Shown piece by piece: positions 32,422-41,759 of a stretch of DNA of 44,727 nt; within the stretch, counting starts at the first letter, position 1, and each line of letters starts with the position of its first letter. The notes under the pieces were generated by a model that saw only the letters and a list, made by a program, of their open reading frames with translations, did not search any database and had not been told where the DNA came from. This stretch comes from a virus. A program made the position numbers and the translations under genes. Where the stretch lies: positions 1 to 44,727 of IMG/VR virus record IMGVR_UViG_3300031977_002617; one strand, 5' to 3'.

Positions 32422-32444
32422 CTCCCCTTATGGGCAACGTATCT
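32422..32444 (-). promoter_or_regulatory. Phage RNA polymerase promoter near the genome end
   Basis: Minus strand ACGTTGCCCATAAGGGGAGA, same 16-base core, +1 opposite base 32427. It lies just after the large terminase gene and points into the presumed terminal-repeat region with no gene nearby, the same place as the T7 phiOR promoter used in replication and packaging. The transcript would start GGGGAGACCC, a three-pair stem with a GAGA tetraloop. The rest of 31625-32491 holds the repeats listed separately and AT-rich sequence. Confidence 0.85.
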
Positions 32445-32491
32445 CTAACGGTGACCATAACTAAGGCATTTAGGGGTGTTTTTTAATATCA

Positions 32492-34195
32492 TTACATTCT
32501 AAATACATTTAAGCCTTTTAAAGCAGGACTTATAGCTTTTTTATTTTTGTTATTATTTCTTTTTACTACGTCCATAAAGTGTTCTATATTTTGTAATCTC
32601 TGTTTTTCTTTATAGTTCTTTAGGACTTCATTAGGATCTTGTATTAATACTCTAGTCCATTCCTTTACAACCATAGCTAGTACATCAAGTCTATCATCAT
32701 GTAACAAGCTACCTCTATCTCTTGTGATATGGGTTAATTGATGAAATAAACTATAAGGTAAGTTCTGAGGAGACTCTAAAGCTTTCTTTATGTCTCTCTC
32801 TACTAACCCTTTATCTACTACTAATCTATGTTGATTAAGGACTGGTTCTAGTGTATCTATAATCCTTAGTTCTTTCTGTATAGTAGCTTTAAGATCTTCT
32901 ACAGTACAAGGATAGATAGCATGGAGTATAGGCTTAAGGAGGGTAGAGAACATACCATCACCGAAGTTATCTTCTATAAATAGTTTATTAACTGAGTATT
33001 CTTTAGCTACTGTGCTTAAGGTTACTAGGTTCTCTTCCTTGTATCCTCCTCTAAGCCCTCCTTGTGTTAATAGATATAGTTTACCATGTAAGTGAGCTAC
33101 TATACAGTAAGCTAATTCATCTTTACCTCTACCTGCAGGATCTATCCCCATATAGATACCTTCATACTCCCCATAGTCCTCACTGATAAAACTAGGTCTA
33201 TAGAAACCATCACCAGTAAACCCTATATTTGGTATCTCATTATATCTATTTTCTAATGATGAACTATACCCTAATTTAAGAGGAGCTTCTGTAGGGCTTA
33301 TATCAGTAACTATAAGATCATGTAGCTTTAGAGGATACCTCTCAGCATCACTTAGGGTAGTATCTAACATAAACTGTAATTTAAATCCTGATCTACCATA
33401 ACTAACTTCCCTATTAGTAAGATCCTCATCTGTAAATCTAGTATCTATAGACTTACCTATTAACGTAGGATCTTTAAGAAGGTCTTGGTGTATGTAAGGA
33501 GCTAAACATCCTTGATAAACGTCTATATCCTCAGGATACCTAGCAGGGAAGATACGTGTTAAGTATCCTTTATCTCTAAGCCCATTATAGATACTCTCAG
33601 AACTTTGAGGAGTACCTAATACAAGTATCTGAGATTCTTCATCTGTTTGTAATATAGCTTCATATTCAGCTACTTGTTGTAATAACTTAGCTCTCATCAT
33701 CTCAGTAGCACTATTCTGTTGTCCTTCAACGTCATCTGAGATAAGTAAAGTAGCTCTATTACCTTGTAATTGTGATGTAATACCTAAAGCTTTTACTGAA
33801 GGTTGTACTGTTACTTCACAACCATTTACATCAAAGTTTACTACAGAAGACCTTTGATCTCCTCTAGGCTCTAGGTGCTTCAGTATATCCATAGTAGCTA
33901 TCATCTTTCTGATAAACATAGCTATATTATCTGAGTGTCTCCCACTTTGAGAGATAATTAATACCTTCTCATTAGGATTCCTCAATAATCTCCATGTTAC
34001 ATAAGCACCTGTAATCCATGTTTTACCTATACCCCTAAGTGCTTGTAGCACCATACGCTTCTCTTTAGCTTGTAAGAAGTCAGCTATATGGAACTGCATA
34101 GGTGTAGGCTTAGGTAAATTTAGGTTCTCCCAAGCATAAGCTAAGAAGTATTTAAAGTCTAGTAGTACCCTTTGATCTACTTGATTATTATTCAT
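32492..34195 (-). CDS. Terminase large subunit (T7 gp19-like)
   Basis: 567 residues, against 586 for T7 gp19. ATPase motifs: Walker A LQALRGIGKTW and Walker B ATLLISDDVEG, followed by the coupling motif LVLGTPQS. Nuclease motifs: MGIDPAGRGKDE, FIEDNFGDG and HDDRLDVLAM, giving the three acidic residues of the RNase H-like fold. It pumps DNA into the head and cuts the concatemer. It is the last gene before the terminal region, and follows the small subunit across a hairpin. Confidence 0.96.
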   Translation of the reverse strand: MNNNQVDQRVLLDFKYFLAYAWENLNLPKPTPMQFHIADFLQAKEKRMVLQALRGIGKTWITGAYVTWRLLRNPNEKVLIISQSGRHSDNIAMFIRKMIATMDILKHLEPRGDQRSSVVNFDVNGCEVTVQPSVKALGITSQLQGNRATLLISDDVEGQQNSATEMMRAKLLQQVAEYEAILQTDEESQILVLGTPQSSESIYNGLRDKGYLTRIFPARYPEDIDVYQGCLAPYIHQDLLKDPTLIGKSIDTRFTDEDLTNREVSYGRSGFKLQFMLDTTLSDAERYPLKLHDLIVTDISPTEAPLKLGYSSSLENRYNEIPNIGFTGDGFYRPSFISEDYGEYEGIYMGIDPAGRGKDELAYCIVAHLHGKLYLLTQGGLRGGYKEENLVTLSTVAKEYSVNKLFIEDNFGDGMFSTLLKPILHAIYPCTVEDLKATIQKELRIIDTLEPVLNQHRLVVDKGLVERDIKKALESPQNLPYSLFHQLTHITRDRGSLLHDDRLDVLAMVVKEWTRVLIQDPNEVLKNYKEKQRLQNIEHFMDVVKRNNNKNKKAISPALKGLNVFRM

Positions 34196-34221
34196 TATAT
34201 CCTCTCCTTTAAAATAAGACC

Positions 34222-34286
34222 CCTAGAAGGCTTTAAAAGTTCTACCCTACTCATTATACCTTTTAGAATAGTTTTTGCCTTCTAGG
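34222..34286 (-). promoter_or_regulatory. Hairpin between the terminase genes
   Basis: A perfect 10-base-pair stem (34222-34231 with 34277-34286; arms CCTAGAAGGC and GCCTTCTAGG) closes a 45-base loop in the 107-base gap between small and large terminase genes. It has no U-run. A processing or attenuation site is likely; a related CTTCTAGGTAGCTTAAAAG sequence lies at the amidase gene end (41.32 kb). Confidence 0.5.
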
Positions 34287-34301
34287 TACCTTAAAATGAT
34301 T

Positions 34302-34556
34302 CTATGAGTATGCTTTAAGTAATTCCTCTACAGTCTCTATCTTTTTATCTTTATTATTATCAACAGTATTAGATATTGAAGTAAATAAATCTTGTTGTGG
34401 TTTAGATTCTACTATATCTGCTGTTATATTATTATTCTTAAGGAAACTTATAGCTTTCTCTATAGCCTTTAAGTCTCCTTCTCTTACTAAAGTAGCTAGT
34501 TGATTAGCTACCATACCATGAAGATTATTAAGTTCTTCTACTGATGCTTTATTCAT
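34302..34556 (-). CDS. Terminase small subunit (T7 gp18-like)
   Basis: 84 residues, against 89 for T7 gp18. The N-terminal half (LHGMVANQLATLV ... LKAIEKAISFLKNNNI) matches the 'ALxxxxxxGE ... AIxFLKxNxI' pattern of T7-like small terminases. It recognises concatemer DNA and loads the large subunit encoded downstream. The start overlaps the internal virion protein gene by one base. Confidence 0.9.
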   Translation of the reverse strand: MNKASVEELNNLHGMVANQLATLVREGDLKAIEKAISFLKNNNITADIVESKPQQDLFTSISNTVDNNKDKKIETVEELLKAYS

Positions 34557-37500
34557 TAATCAATCTCCTTTGGTTTAAGTCTTATTCCTCTATCGCTTTC
34601 CTCTAAAGCTTCCTCTATACGTCTTGCTAAAATATTCGTTCCCAAAACATTAGGGTAGAAAGATTTGAGTACTCTTGATGTATCTCCTTTTAGGGCATCA
34701 TCTACTAAGTCAAAGGTTGGCGAGAAAGTAGAAACACCTCGCTGTCCTTGACTGAATACAGGATCAATATCAGCTCCTAGTACATTTCCTACTCCAATGA
34801 CTGAGTCTACAGCGGAAGGCAATAATGCTGAAAAAGGAAGTGTACTAACCACCCCTTTGGCAATATTTTCATTCTTAAATGCTTCTTTACGTCTTTCTTC
34901 ATCTCCTATGGTATTTACGTAGTTCTTAGCCATGTAGGCTGCTACACCTGTCGCTACTGCAGAAGTCCAAATTACAAACCTTTTCTTATCAAAGTTCATA
35001 AGGTCTCTTGATAACTGTTTAGAATGGGCAGTAATCATATAGCTTTTAAGTTGCATAGATAATTGTCCGAATACACTATTTTTATATAAGGTATCAGACC
35101 ATGCTTTTAACCCTATATGATCCCCTATAAGAACTCTTTGTACCATTACCTGAGCTTGTCTCCTCATACCCATAATAAAGGCTTCTCTTGTAGCATTATC
35201 CCAATCGCCTAAATTGTATTTAACCAACTTACCATTATCGTCTATTACCATATTAGTTAAGAGGTTTTCCTTTATTCTGCTGAATGTTTCCCTATTCCAT
35301 CCCATCTCTTCAATAGTCTGAGGGTTTATTTTGCCCCCTCTAACTGCTTTATGTATGTTAGACATCATAGCTGATGTATAGAAGTGTTCAAGAAGTCCTG
35401 TAAGAGATTTAATACCTCCTAATTGGAAAGTAGCTTCTTGAGCCGCTGTTAGGTATTTACCTGTTTTTTCATAAGCTTTTTCTAAAGCTCCTATTACACC
35501 TTTTCTATCGTTTCTTAATTTTAAATCATCTACGTATAAATCCTCATATTTAGCTGTTTGAGGTAATGAGAAGCTATGTTCATTCAGTGATATAAAAGCT
35601 CTTATTTCTTCTGTTATAGCATCCGCCTGTTTCCCTGAGTACCCTTTCACAAAATGTTTAAAAGCAGGTAAGGATTTCATTAAGGACTTAACTGTTACTT
35701 CATTAGCGACTCTGGATACTTCAAGCGACATAGCCCAAAAAGCAGTCCCTAACTTCAGACTCGCGAGTTTACCTGAGAGGTAGACTAGGTCTTGCATAAT
35801 ACTATTTTTACTATCAATAGTAGCTTGTCCTAAAAACTGAGACATTACGTCCTCAAATGTTTGAAGAATCTTAACAGAGTTCTTTGAGAGGTCGATAGGT
35901 TGTGAGATACCTTCTTTAGCTAGTAGACTTTTCTCAAGTTGTTTTCTAAATTCAAATATCTCACTTCTTGAATTAAATCCTGCTTTCTGAAGAGCTATGT
36001 CTCCCCCTACACTATTACCATAACCTTGCCAAAGACGTTGTACGTTGTATTCTAGGAAGTCTCCTAATCTTATCTCTTCTCCATTTTCAGCTATAACAGG
36101 AACGTCTAAAGCAATATTAGACCTATAAGCTGCTCTACCGGATAAAGGCTTTGGTCTTTCAACACCTTTAGCGACCCTTTGTGCTATATCTAAAGCTTCT
36201 AATACGTCTTCTAAATCATCTGACTCTGATAGTAAGGCTTCTGTTGTTTCCTTTATTGTATCTATTCTATTATCGATGCCTAGTTTCTGTTCAAAACTAA
36301 GATTAGCTCTTTGATTATATCTCTCTAAGGATCTTTTTGTCCAACCCTGTGCCCTTTCTTTTAGTAATTTTTCATTAACTTCTTTACCTGATCTCTCTAA
36401 AGTAGCTCTTAAAGAAGCTTCTATTAATCTATTAAAGTCTTTTTCTGTATGGTTCTTAACAAAAAACTTATCGAGTCTATAAGATATAGGCATATAATCA
36501 GGATCTTTAGGTATAGCATCTTCTCCTATAAAAGATCTATGTCCTATGTTTACGTTATAATCATAAGCTTCTGTAGCTAGGTTACTATTAGCCTGACGTA
36601 CCTTCTTATTAAATTCTAACCATTCATCAGATAGTCCTGCTTCATCTATTTTTCCATACCTGAGCTTACCTGCATACTGAAAGAAGTCTTCTTGTAGATC
36701 TATATTTAGTCTTTTAGATAACTTAGAACTTCTTGTTAGATCAACGTACTCTAAATAGAGGGAGTTATAGTTTCTATTTATAGACCCTTGTATATTATCA
36801 TAGTATCTAATATTGTATTCAGCGGCAGCATAGTCTCCCTCTGTTGTTATCTTTCTAGGATTATAGAATAGCTTTTTAGCTAGTTCATCCATCTCAGGTA
36901 CTCCAGTAGTACTTAAAACAGTAAGTTGGTCTATCTGTAGCTTTTCATCAATTATCTTTTTATATTTACTATCATAATAGTCCTCTCTGGCTTGTGGAGT
37001 ACTTAATTCAGAGATAGCTGAGACCTCTTCATCTACAGATTGTACAACACGTTCCATAGGGACTTCTCCAAGTTCTTTAGGAAAAGCTAGAGATTGTCCT
37101 CCCCAGAAACCTGCTACACCTGATATAAGGAGATCTATTTCATCTCTATCTCTAATATCATCTATTTGCTTAGGGGCTTCTAAAGCTCCTTCTATACCTA
37201 CTCCTAAAGTGCCTTTAGCTAATACATTAGAAGCCTTAGCCCCTAATCCTAACTTCTTATAGAAAGCTGCTGTAGCTCCTGCCACTGCTGTTACACCTGC
37301 GGCTATAGGACCTGCAATGGCAGCTAATGCAGTAGCTCCTGCTACAACCACACCATCAGTGATACCTGCTCCTATACGATATATGTAACCTTCCCATCCT
37401 AAAGAATCTAAAGCTTTGGCATTCTCTTCTCTTGATAGTTCTTCTCTTAATAGCTCTAAATAGGACTCTTTACTTGTGGATTTTTCGAGGATCTTATTAA

Positions 37501-37753
37501 CCTGCTTAGCTTGTAGTCTTCCTTGATCTTTAAGACCCAGTAAGTAATCTTTGTTTTCTAAAGCATCATAATCAACATCAATATCTCCACCATTAACAGA
37601 GCTTTCTACTTTCTCCCAAATATTACCTGTAAAACTATCCTGAGCAAAAGCTGATGTGATAGCTTTCCACCTTACGGACTCTTCTTCAGGTTCTTCAAAT
37701 CCCTCCTCTTCTTCAAAAGGATTCCTTTCTGGTATCCTATAATCAACAAACAT
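34556..37753 (-). CDS. Internal virion protein (T7 gp16-like position)
   Basis: 1065 residues, shorter than T7 gp16 (1318). The N-terminal lytic transglycosylase domain of T7 gp16 is not evident; instead the protein starts with an acidic stretch, then has an Ala/Gly-rich hydrophobic segment (about residues 130-165, VVAGATALAAIAGPIAAG) that could span a membrane, and a long helical body. The C-terminal SFYPNVLGTN region resembles gp16-type ends. It should be ejected to form the DNA conduit across the host envelope. It follows the gp15-like gene after 10 bases. Confidence 0.8.
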   Translation of the reverse strand: MFVDYRIPERNPFEEEEGFEEPEEESVRWKAITSAFAQDSFTGNIWEKVESSVNGGDIDVDYDALENKDYLLGLKDQGRLQAKQVNKILEKSTSKESYLELLREELSREENAKALDSLGWEGYIYRIGAGITDGVVVAGATALAAIAGPIAAGVTAVAGATAAFYKKLGLGAKASNVLAKGTLGVGIEGALEAPKQIDDIRDRDEIDLLISGVAGFWGGQSLAFPKELGEVPMERVVQSVDEEVSAISELSTPQAREDYYDSKYKKIIDEKLQIDQLTVLSTTGVPEMDELAKKLFYNPRKITTEGDYAAAEYNIRYYDNIQGSINRNYNSLYLEYVDLTRSSKLSKRLNIDLQEDFFQYAGKLRYGKIDEAGLSDEWLEFNKKVRQANSNLATEAYDYNVNIGHRSFIGEDAIPKDPDYMPISYRLDKFFVKNHTEKDFNRLIEASLRATLERSGKEVNEKLLKERAQGWTKRSLERYNQRANLSFEQKLGIDNRIDTIKETTEALLSESDDLEDVLEALDIAQRVAKGVERPKPLSGRAAYRSNIALDVPVIAENGEEIRLGDFLEYNVQRLWQGYGNSVGGDIALQKAGFNSRSEIFEFRKQLEKSLLAKEGISQPIDLSKNSVKILQTFEDVMSQFLGQATIDSKNSIMQDLVYLSGKLASLKLGTAFWAMSLEVSRVANEVTVKSLMKSLPAFKHFVKGYSGKQADAITEEIRAFISLNEHSFSLPQTAKYEDLYVDDLKLRNDRKGVIGALEKAYEKTGKYLTAAQEATFQLGGIKSLTGLLEHFYTSAMMSNIHKAVRGGKINPQTIEEMGWNRETFSRIKENLLTNMVIDDNGKLVKYNLGDWDNATREAFIMGMRRQAQVMVQRVLIGDHIGLKAWSDTLYKNSVFGQLSMQLKSYMITAHSKQLSRDLMNFDKKRFVIWTSAVATGVAAYMAKNYVNTIGDEERRKEAFKNENIAKGVVSTLPFSALLPSAVDSVIGVGNVLGADIDPVFSQGQRGVSTFSPTFDLVDDALKGDTSRVLKSFYPNVLGTNILARRIEEALEESDRGIRLKPKEID

Positions 37754-37763
37754 AAAATCTCCT

Positions 37764-40457
37764 TTACTTCATGCTTTCTATTAATTTGTTATCTACAACG
37801 CTTGTCCTTCCATCTTCATAGTAGACGTGCCACATAACATCCTCTTTGTTTTGCTTATATCTTAAGTAATCTACTGGATATACAAAGAATATATCTCCTT
37901 TAGGTAGAGGCTTATTGTGAATATCTACAACATCTTTTCTACCTAAAGTATTTCCTAACTGCTTTACTGTCCTTTCATATTCATCTGAGGTATTAAACAT
38001 TTCATTATGAATATATACTTCTCCTGTTCCAATACCAGGTAAATTGACAGATATAAAATCTTCTTCTATAGCCTTTTCCATATAAGTATTAAGATTGTTT
38101 ACATCATAGATACCTGCTGTCATTAAGTTTCTTATAACAAATGAAAGTTCTCCTCTTATAGCATACTGATCTGCATTCTCAGGAAGTTCTAATGTATCTT
38201 CTTCGATTAGAGCCAATAAGTTTTCTTCTACATCCTGAGTTTTTACTGTTTGTGGATTAGTTAAGAAAGTCTTAAATCTCTCCATTGCTACTTGTTTGTT
38301 ATTCTCTAATTGATCAAACATCCAAGCTACTCTTAGGTTCTTAAGGTCTTTACCCTTAACTTTATAATTAAAGGATTTAGCAGTCTGTGCATAGTTATAT
38401 GATCTCATCACCCCTTGCCAATCATTTTCTTCTTTATATCCACCTATAATGTTGTCTACTAGAGAAACACCTCCAAATGAAGGAGTACCCTTAAAGCGTT
38501 CTTTTTGAAGTTTAGTAAAATCTCCTCCAGATGTAATAAGGGTCTCTACAAGTTCTTTACGTTGTTTAAATTGTTCAAAAGCTCTCTTCTCAGTAATAGG
38601 AATAGCTTTTTCCTTGTAAGCTGAAGCTAGTGTTAACGCATAAGATTCTACTGTAGTACTATAGTCTCCCTTTTCAGCCCTGACTCTTAAGTCACTAAGC
38701 ATATTCCTGTATATTACTCTTTCCTCGTCGTCCAGTTTCTTTAAGTTATCTGTGGCTTCTTTAGCACTTTTCTCAAATACGATAGAGTAGAAAGACTCTT
38801 TTTCGCTGTTAGATAACGTAGAGTTTCTTATAGTTTCTATTTTTTCTTCAGTAGGTCGAGTAGATCTCATAATCGCTTGTACGTCTCTCCTAGATCTTAC
38901 GTCTCGTGAAACAAAAGCCCTCGCTTCTTCATCTATGATTCTATTAAGCTCTTTTTTTCTACTTTCTTCAACATCTTTAGTCTCTATCTTAATCATAGAA
39001 TTCTTTTCATCTTTTGTTAGATGAGTCGATTGGATTATCCTAGAGATTCTTTCTTCTAAAGGAGCATCTGTTTTTAAGAATAAATTTAATTCCCTTTTAG
39101 ATATTCTATTTACCGTTGCATTTTTTTTAACATCTTTACTTACAAGATCTGAAAGTCTTTTATTATATTCTTCTTCGCTAATAAGTCCTCTATCCTTTAA
39201 AGAGATTAAAGCTCCCCCTCTTTCTTCTAAATTAAGATTACTATTATTGAACTCAAACATTTTATTCTTAACTTCTTCTTTCAATATGTTAGTTTCAATA
39301 TTCTGTATCTTTTCCTTTACTAAATTATTTAAGAAAGGATCACCAAGATCTTGCATATTTCTTAAAGCTTCTAGTTTCAGTTCTGGTGAAGATTTAGGGT
39401 TTTTAACTAACAAATCAAGATTTTGTATAGAAAGTCTCCTATTATAGTTAGCCCTTGCTCTCTTAGCTTTATTGTATTCAGTCTCTATTTCTTTATCTGT
39501 GTAGTTATTACGAGGATCTTCAATCAAGAGCCTAACTTCCGTGTCTGTAATCGTAGGATCGTTAAGTTTCGTTTGAGTATAAGCTCTATGGTTATTCATA
39601 TCCTTTCGTTTTTCGATATTACTGACTTGTTCTAACTGAGACTTATATTGAACATCTGTAAGTATTTCGTCATCTTTAGCTTTCTTTATCTTACCTTGTT
39701 TCTCTTTTAGTGTTAGTAAAGGATCTTTTAGTTCTTCCTTTAAAACCCCTAACTCCTGAGCCCTAAAGGTATTCTTTAAAGTACTAAAAATGTTATCTAG
39801 GTTTCTAACATAAGGTTTATTCTTATTAGCAGGATCGCTCTGTACAACCTCCATAATATCCTTATGTGCTTGATTAACTTGACTATACTTAGCATCTTCT
39901 CCTAGAGATACAATAACACTATTAGCTAAAGCTGTAGTAAACTCTTCAGCTCCTTTTGCTTTATCTACTCTAAAGTTAGGAGCCGCCTTTAAGAACTCGT
40001 TATATAACTCTTTCTGAGTCTTAGGATCAGCATCAATAAAAGCTGTAGCTACATCAGTAACCGCATTCTTATAAGCTTCTGCACCTTCTTTATCTAAAGT
40101 AGCCTTATATCTATTACTCATATAATCTAATGATCTATCTTGAAGTCCTCTAAACCTTAATATACTCTTCTCACTAAGATCTGAGTTATTGATAGCATCT
40201 TCTGTATTAGCTGTGTAGATAGTATAAGCTTCCTTCATCTCTTCTGAAGTCGTAGCTTGTTCTATTCGTTTCCTATAAGCGTCTTTCTCATCATATAGTC
40301 TTTTAGACACTTTTTGAGTCTTTTCTAGTTCTTCTCGTTCTTTAAAATCTGCTACGGCTTGTGTAGCTACTCCTAGATACTTATTAACTTTATCAGCAAT
40401 ATCTACTCTAGGTCTCTGCTCTGTTACTATTGGTGCTAGACTGAATTGTTTAGCCAT
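37764..40457 (-). CDS. Internal virion protein (T7 gp15-like position)
   Basis: 897 residues, against 747 for T7 gp15. Almost entirely helical and charged, with long Glu/Lys/Arg coiled-coil stretches; starts MAKQFSLAPIVTEQRPRVDI. The C-terminal 120 residues are more globular. Position after the gp14-like gene and before the gp16-like gene is the T7 core order. Assigned mainly by position, length and composition. Confidence 0.78.
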   Translation of the reverse strand: MAKQFSLAPIVTEQRPRVDIADKVNKYLGVATQAVADFKEREELEKTQKVSKRLYDEKDAYRKRIEQATTSEEMKEAYTIYTANTEDAINNSDLSEKSILRFRGLQDRSLDYMSNRYKATLDKEGAEAYKNAVTDVATAFIDADPKTQKELYNEFLKAAPNFRVDKAKGAEEFTTALANSVIVSLGEDAKYSQVNQAHKDIMEVVQSDPANKNKPYVRNLDNIFSTLKNTFRAQELGVLKEELKDPLLTLKEKQGKIKKAKDDEILTDVQYKSQLEQVSNIEKRKDMNNHRAYTQTKLNDPTITDTEVRLLIEDPRNNYTDKEIETEYNKAKRARANYNRRLSIQNLDLLVKNPKSSPELKLEALRNMQDLGDPFLNNLVKEKIQNIETNILKEEVKNKMFEFNNSNLNLEERGGALISLKDRGLISEEEYNKRLSDLVSKDVKKNATVNRISKRELNLFLKTDAPLEERISRIIQSTHLTKDEKNSMIKIETKDVEESRKKELNRIIDEEARAFVSRDVRSRRDVQAIMRSTRPTEEKIETIRNSTLSNSEKESFYSIVFEKSAKEATDNLKKLDDEERVIYRNMLSDLRVRAEKGDYSTTVESYALTLASAYKEKAIPITEKRAFEQFKQRKELVETLITSGGDFTKLQKERFKGTPSFGGVSLVDNIIGGYKEENDWQGVMRSYNYAQTAKSFNYKVKGKDLKNLRVAWMFDQLENNKQVAMERFKTFLTNPQTVKTQDVEENLLALIEEDTLELPENADQYAIRGELSFVIRNLMTAGIYDVNNLNTYMEKAIEEDFISVNLPGIGTGEVYIHNEMFNTSDEYERTVKQLGNTLGRKDVVDIHNKPLPKGDIFFVYPVDYLRYKQNKEDVMWHVYYEDGRTSVVDNKLIESMK

Positions 40458-40460
40458 TGA

Positions 40461-40970
40461 TTATCCTCCTATTACACTCCCTAATTGTGCTCCACTAGCT
40501 CCTGCTCCTGCAACAGATGCAACTCCTTCTAAGAATCCTACATGATTCATATCTGCTTGAATACCTGCGTTAATAATAGACTGATTAGCTCTATCTCTAA
40601 GATTCTCTGTAAGTACCCCAAACTCTACTAGCTTATCCTCAGCCGCTTTAGCTAGAGCGTTATTAGCTTGTGTAGACTTAATAGCTACTTGATCATAGAG
40701 TCTCGAAGCCGTAGCCCCTGCTATATTTTGTTCTACTATTCTATTACTAGAAGTAGCACTCTCTTCAAGAGCCTTATAACGTACTTTAGATTGTTCTAAT
40801 CTTATCTCATCTTGCACACTTTCAGCTTGCTCTTGTACTTGTGCTACTTGCTTCTCAAAAGAAGTCTTAATACGATACACATTATTAACAAAAGCCTTAG
40901 CGTTAGCTTTATTCTGTTCTCTTATTGCTAGGAATTGTAGTCCTGCTGATGCCGCCGCAAATGCCGCCAT
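40461..40970 (-). CDS. Internal virion protein (T7 gp14-like)
   Basis: 169 residues, against 196 for T7 gp14. Ala/Gln/Glu-rich and helical, with a hydrophobic Gly/Ala C-terminus (GVASVAGAGASGAQLGSV) and the 'EQNKANAKAF' N-terminal helix typical of gp14 proteins. It forms part of the ejected conduit in the outer membrane. Stop of the 90-residue gene overlaps its ATG by one base. Confidence 0.8.
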   Translation of the reverse strand: MAAFAAASAGLQFLAIREQNKANAKAFVNNVYRIKTSFEKQVAQVQEQAESVQDEIRLEQSKVRYKALEESATSSNRIVEQNIAGATASRLYDQVAIKSTQANNALAKAAEDKLVEFGVLTENLRDRANQSIINAGIQADMNHVGFLEGVASVAGAGASGAQLGSVIGG

Positions 40971-41242
40971 TATAGTCCTCCTATATACTTATAAAGAATT
41001 TCTCCATCCTCTCTTAAGACTTCTTCACTATGGTTCTTGAAGATGTCAACATTATCTAACTTATAATAAATATTATTATGTAACTTATCTTTGATTCTAA
41101 GATACAATCTCCTAAGTTTTCTAGGATCTCCAGTACAATATAAAAGAAAGCTAGAGACTTCCCCAAACACTATTGTATCTATAAAAACAAAACAACTCTT
41201 ATTATCTTCATCACTAATAAACACTCTACTAACTGCTTCCAT
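40970..41242 (-). CDS. Small protein (90 residues), T7 gene 13 position
   Basis: Mixed alpha/beta composition with several Cys, no recognised domain. It lies directly before the gp14-like gene, where T7 has gene 13, and so could be a virion-assembly factor. The gap to the amidase gene holds a hairpin (41263-41296). Confidence 0.6.
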   Translation of the reverse strand: MEAVSRVFISDEDNKSCFVFIDTIVFGEVSSFLLYCTGDPRKLRRLYLRIKDKLHNNIYYKLDNVDIFKNHSEEVLREDGEILYKYIGGL

Positions 41243-41262
41243 ATAAACCCCTTTAAGAAGCT

Positions 41263-41296
41263 CTAGGAGGGCTTTTATCTCTTAGCCTACTCCTAG
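41263..41296 (-). promoter_or_regulatory. Hairpin between the amidase and internal-core genes
   Basis: A 7-base-pair outer stem (41263-41269 with 41290-41296) and 4-base-pair inner stem (41270-41273 with 41284-41287), in the 88-base gap that separates the lysis block from the internal virion genes. No U-run. Probably another processing or attenuation site. Confidence 0.45.
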
Positions 41297-41330
41297 TACC
41301 TTTCATTAATTAAAACGTCTTCTAGGTAGC

Positions 41331-41759
41331 TTAAAAGCTAAATATAGACGTAATACGATCTCTAAATTCTCCTACATCAAAATTAGGACATCTTTTATTA
41401 CTTACTTCATAATGTCCTATTACTCTATCTATAGGGATGCAAAATTTAAACATAAGCTGTTTAACAAGCTTTTCAAGGCTTTTAAACTGGTTCTCTGTGA
41501 AAGATTCTTTACCTATAAGACATATCCCTATATAGTCATTATATCTTCTAGCATGGGCACCTAAGTTATCTATATCTCTGCCTCTTTCAATAGTACCATC
41601 CATACAAGATAAGTAATTGGTTTTCTCTACTTGTCCATTGCATATAACAAAGTGGTATCCTATAGAGTCCCACCCTCTACCCAAGTGCCACTTATTTATC
41701 TCTATAGATGAACCAAAAAGTGAATCACTACAGTGGATTATAATTCCATCAGGTCTCAT
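41331..41759 (-). CDS. N-acetylmuramoyl-L-alanine amidase (T7 lysozyme-like endolysin)
   Basis: 142 residues, against 151 for T7 gp3.5. Amidase_2 zinc ligands are His9 (IIIHCS), His in GHYEVS and Cys in RCPNFD, and the IGYHFVI strand is present; these match T7 His17, His122 and Cys130. It cleaves the peptide from murein. Unlike T7, where the gene sits in the replication region and the protein also inhibits RNAP, here it lies with the holin. The start overlaps the holin stop by 4 bases. Confidence 0.95.
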   Translation of the reverse strand: MRPDGIIIHCSDSLFGSSIEINKWHLGRGWDSIGYHFVICNGQVEKTNYLSCMDGTIERGRDIDNLGAHARRYNDYIGICLIGKESFTENQFKSLEKLVKQLMFKFCIPIDRVIGHYEVSNKRCPNFDVGEFRDRITSIFSF

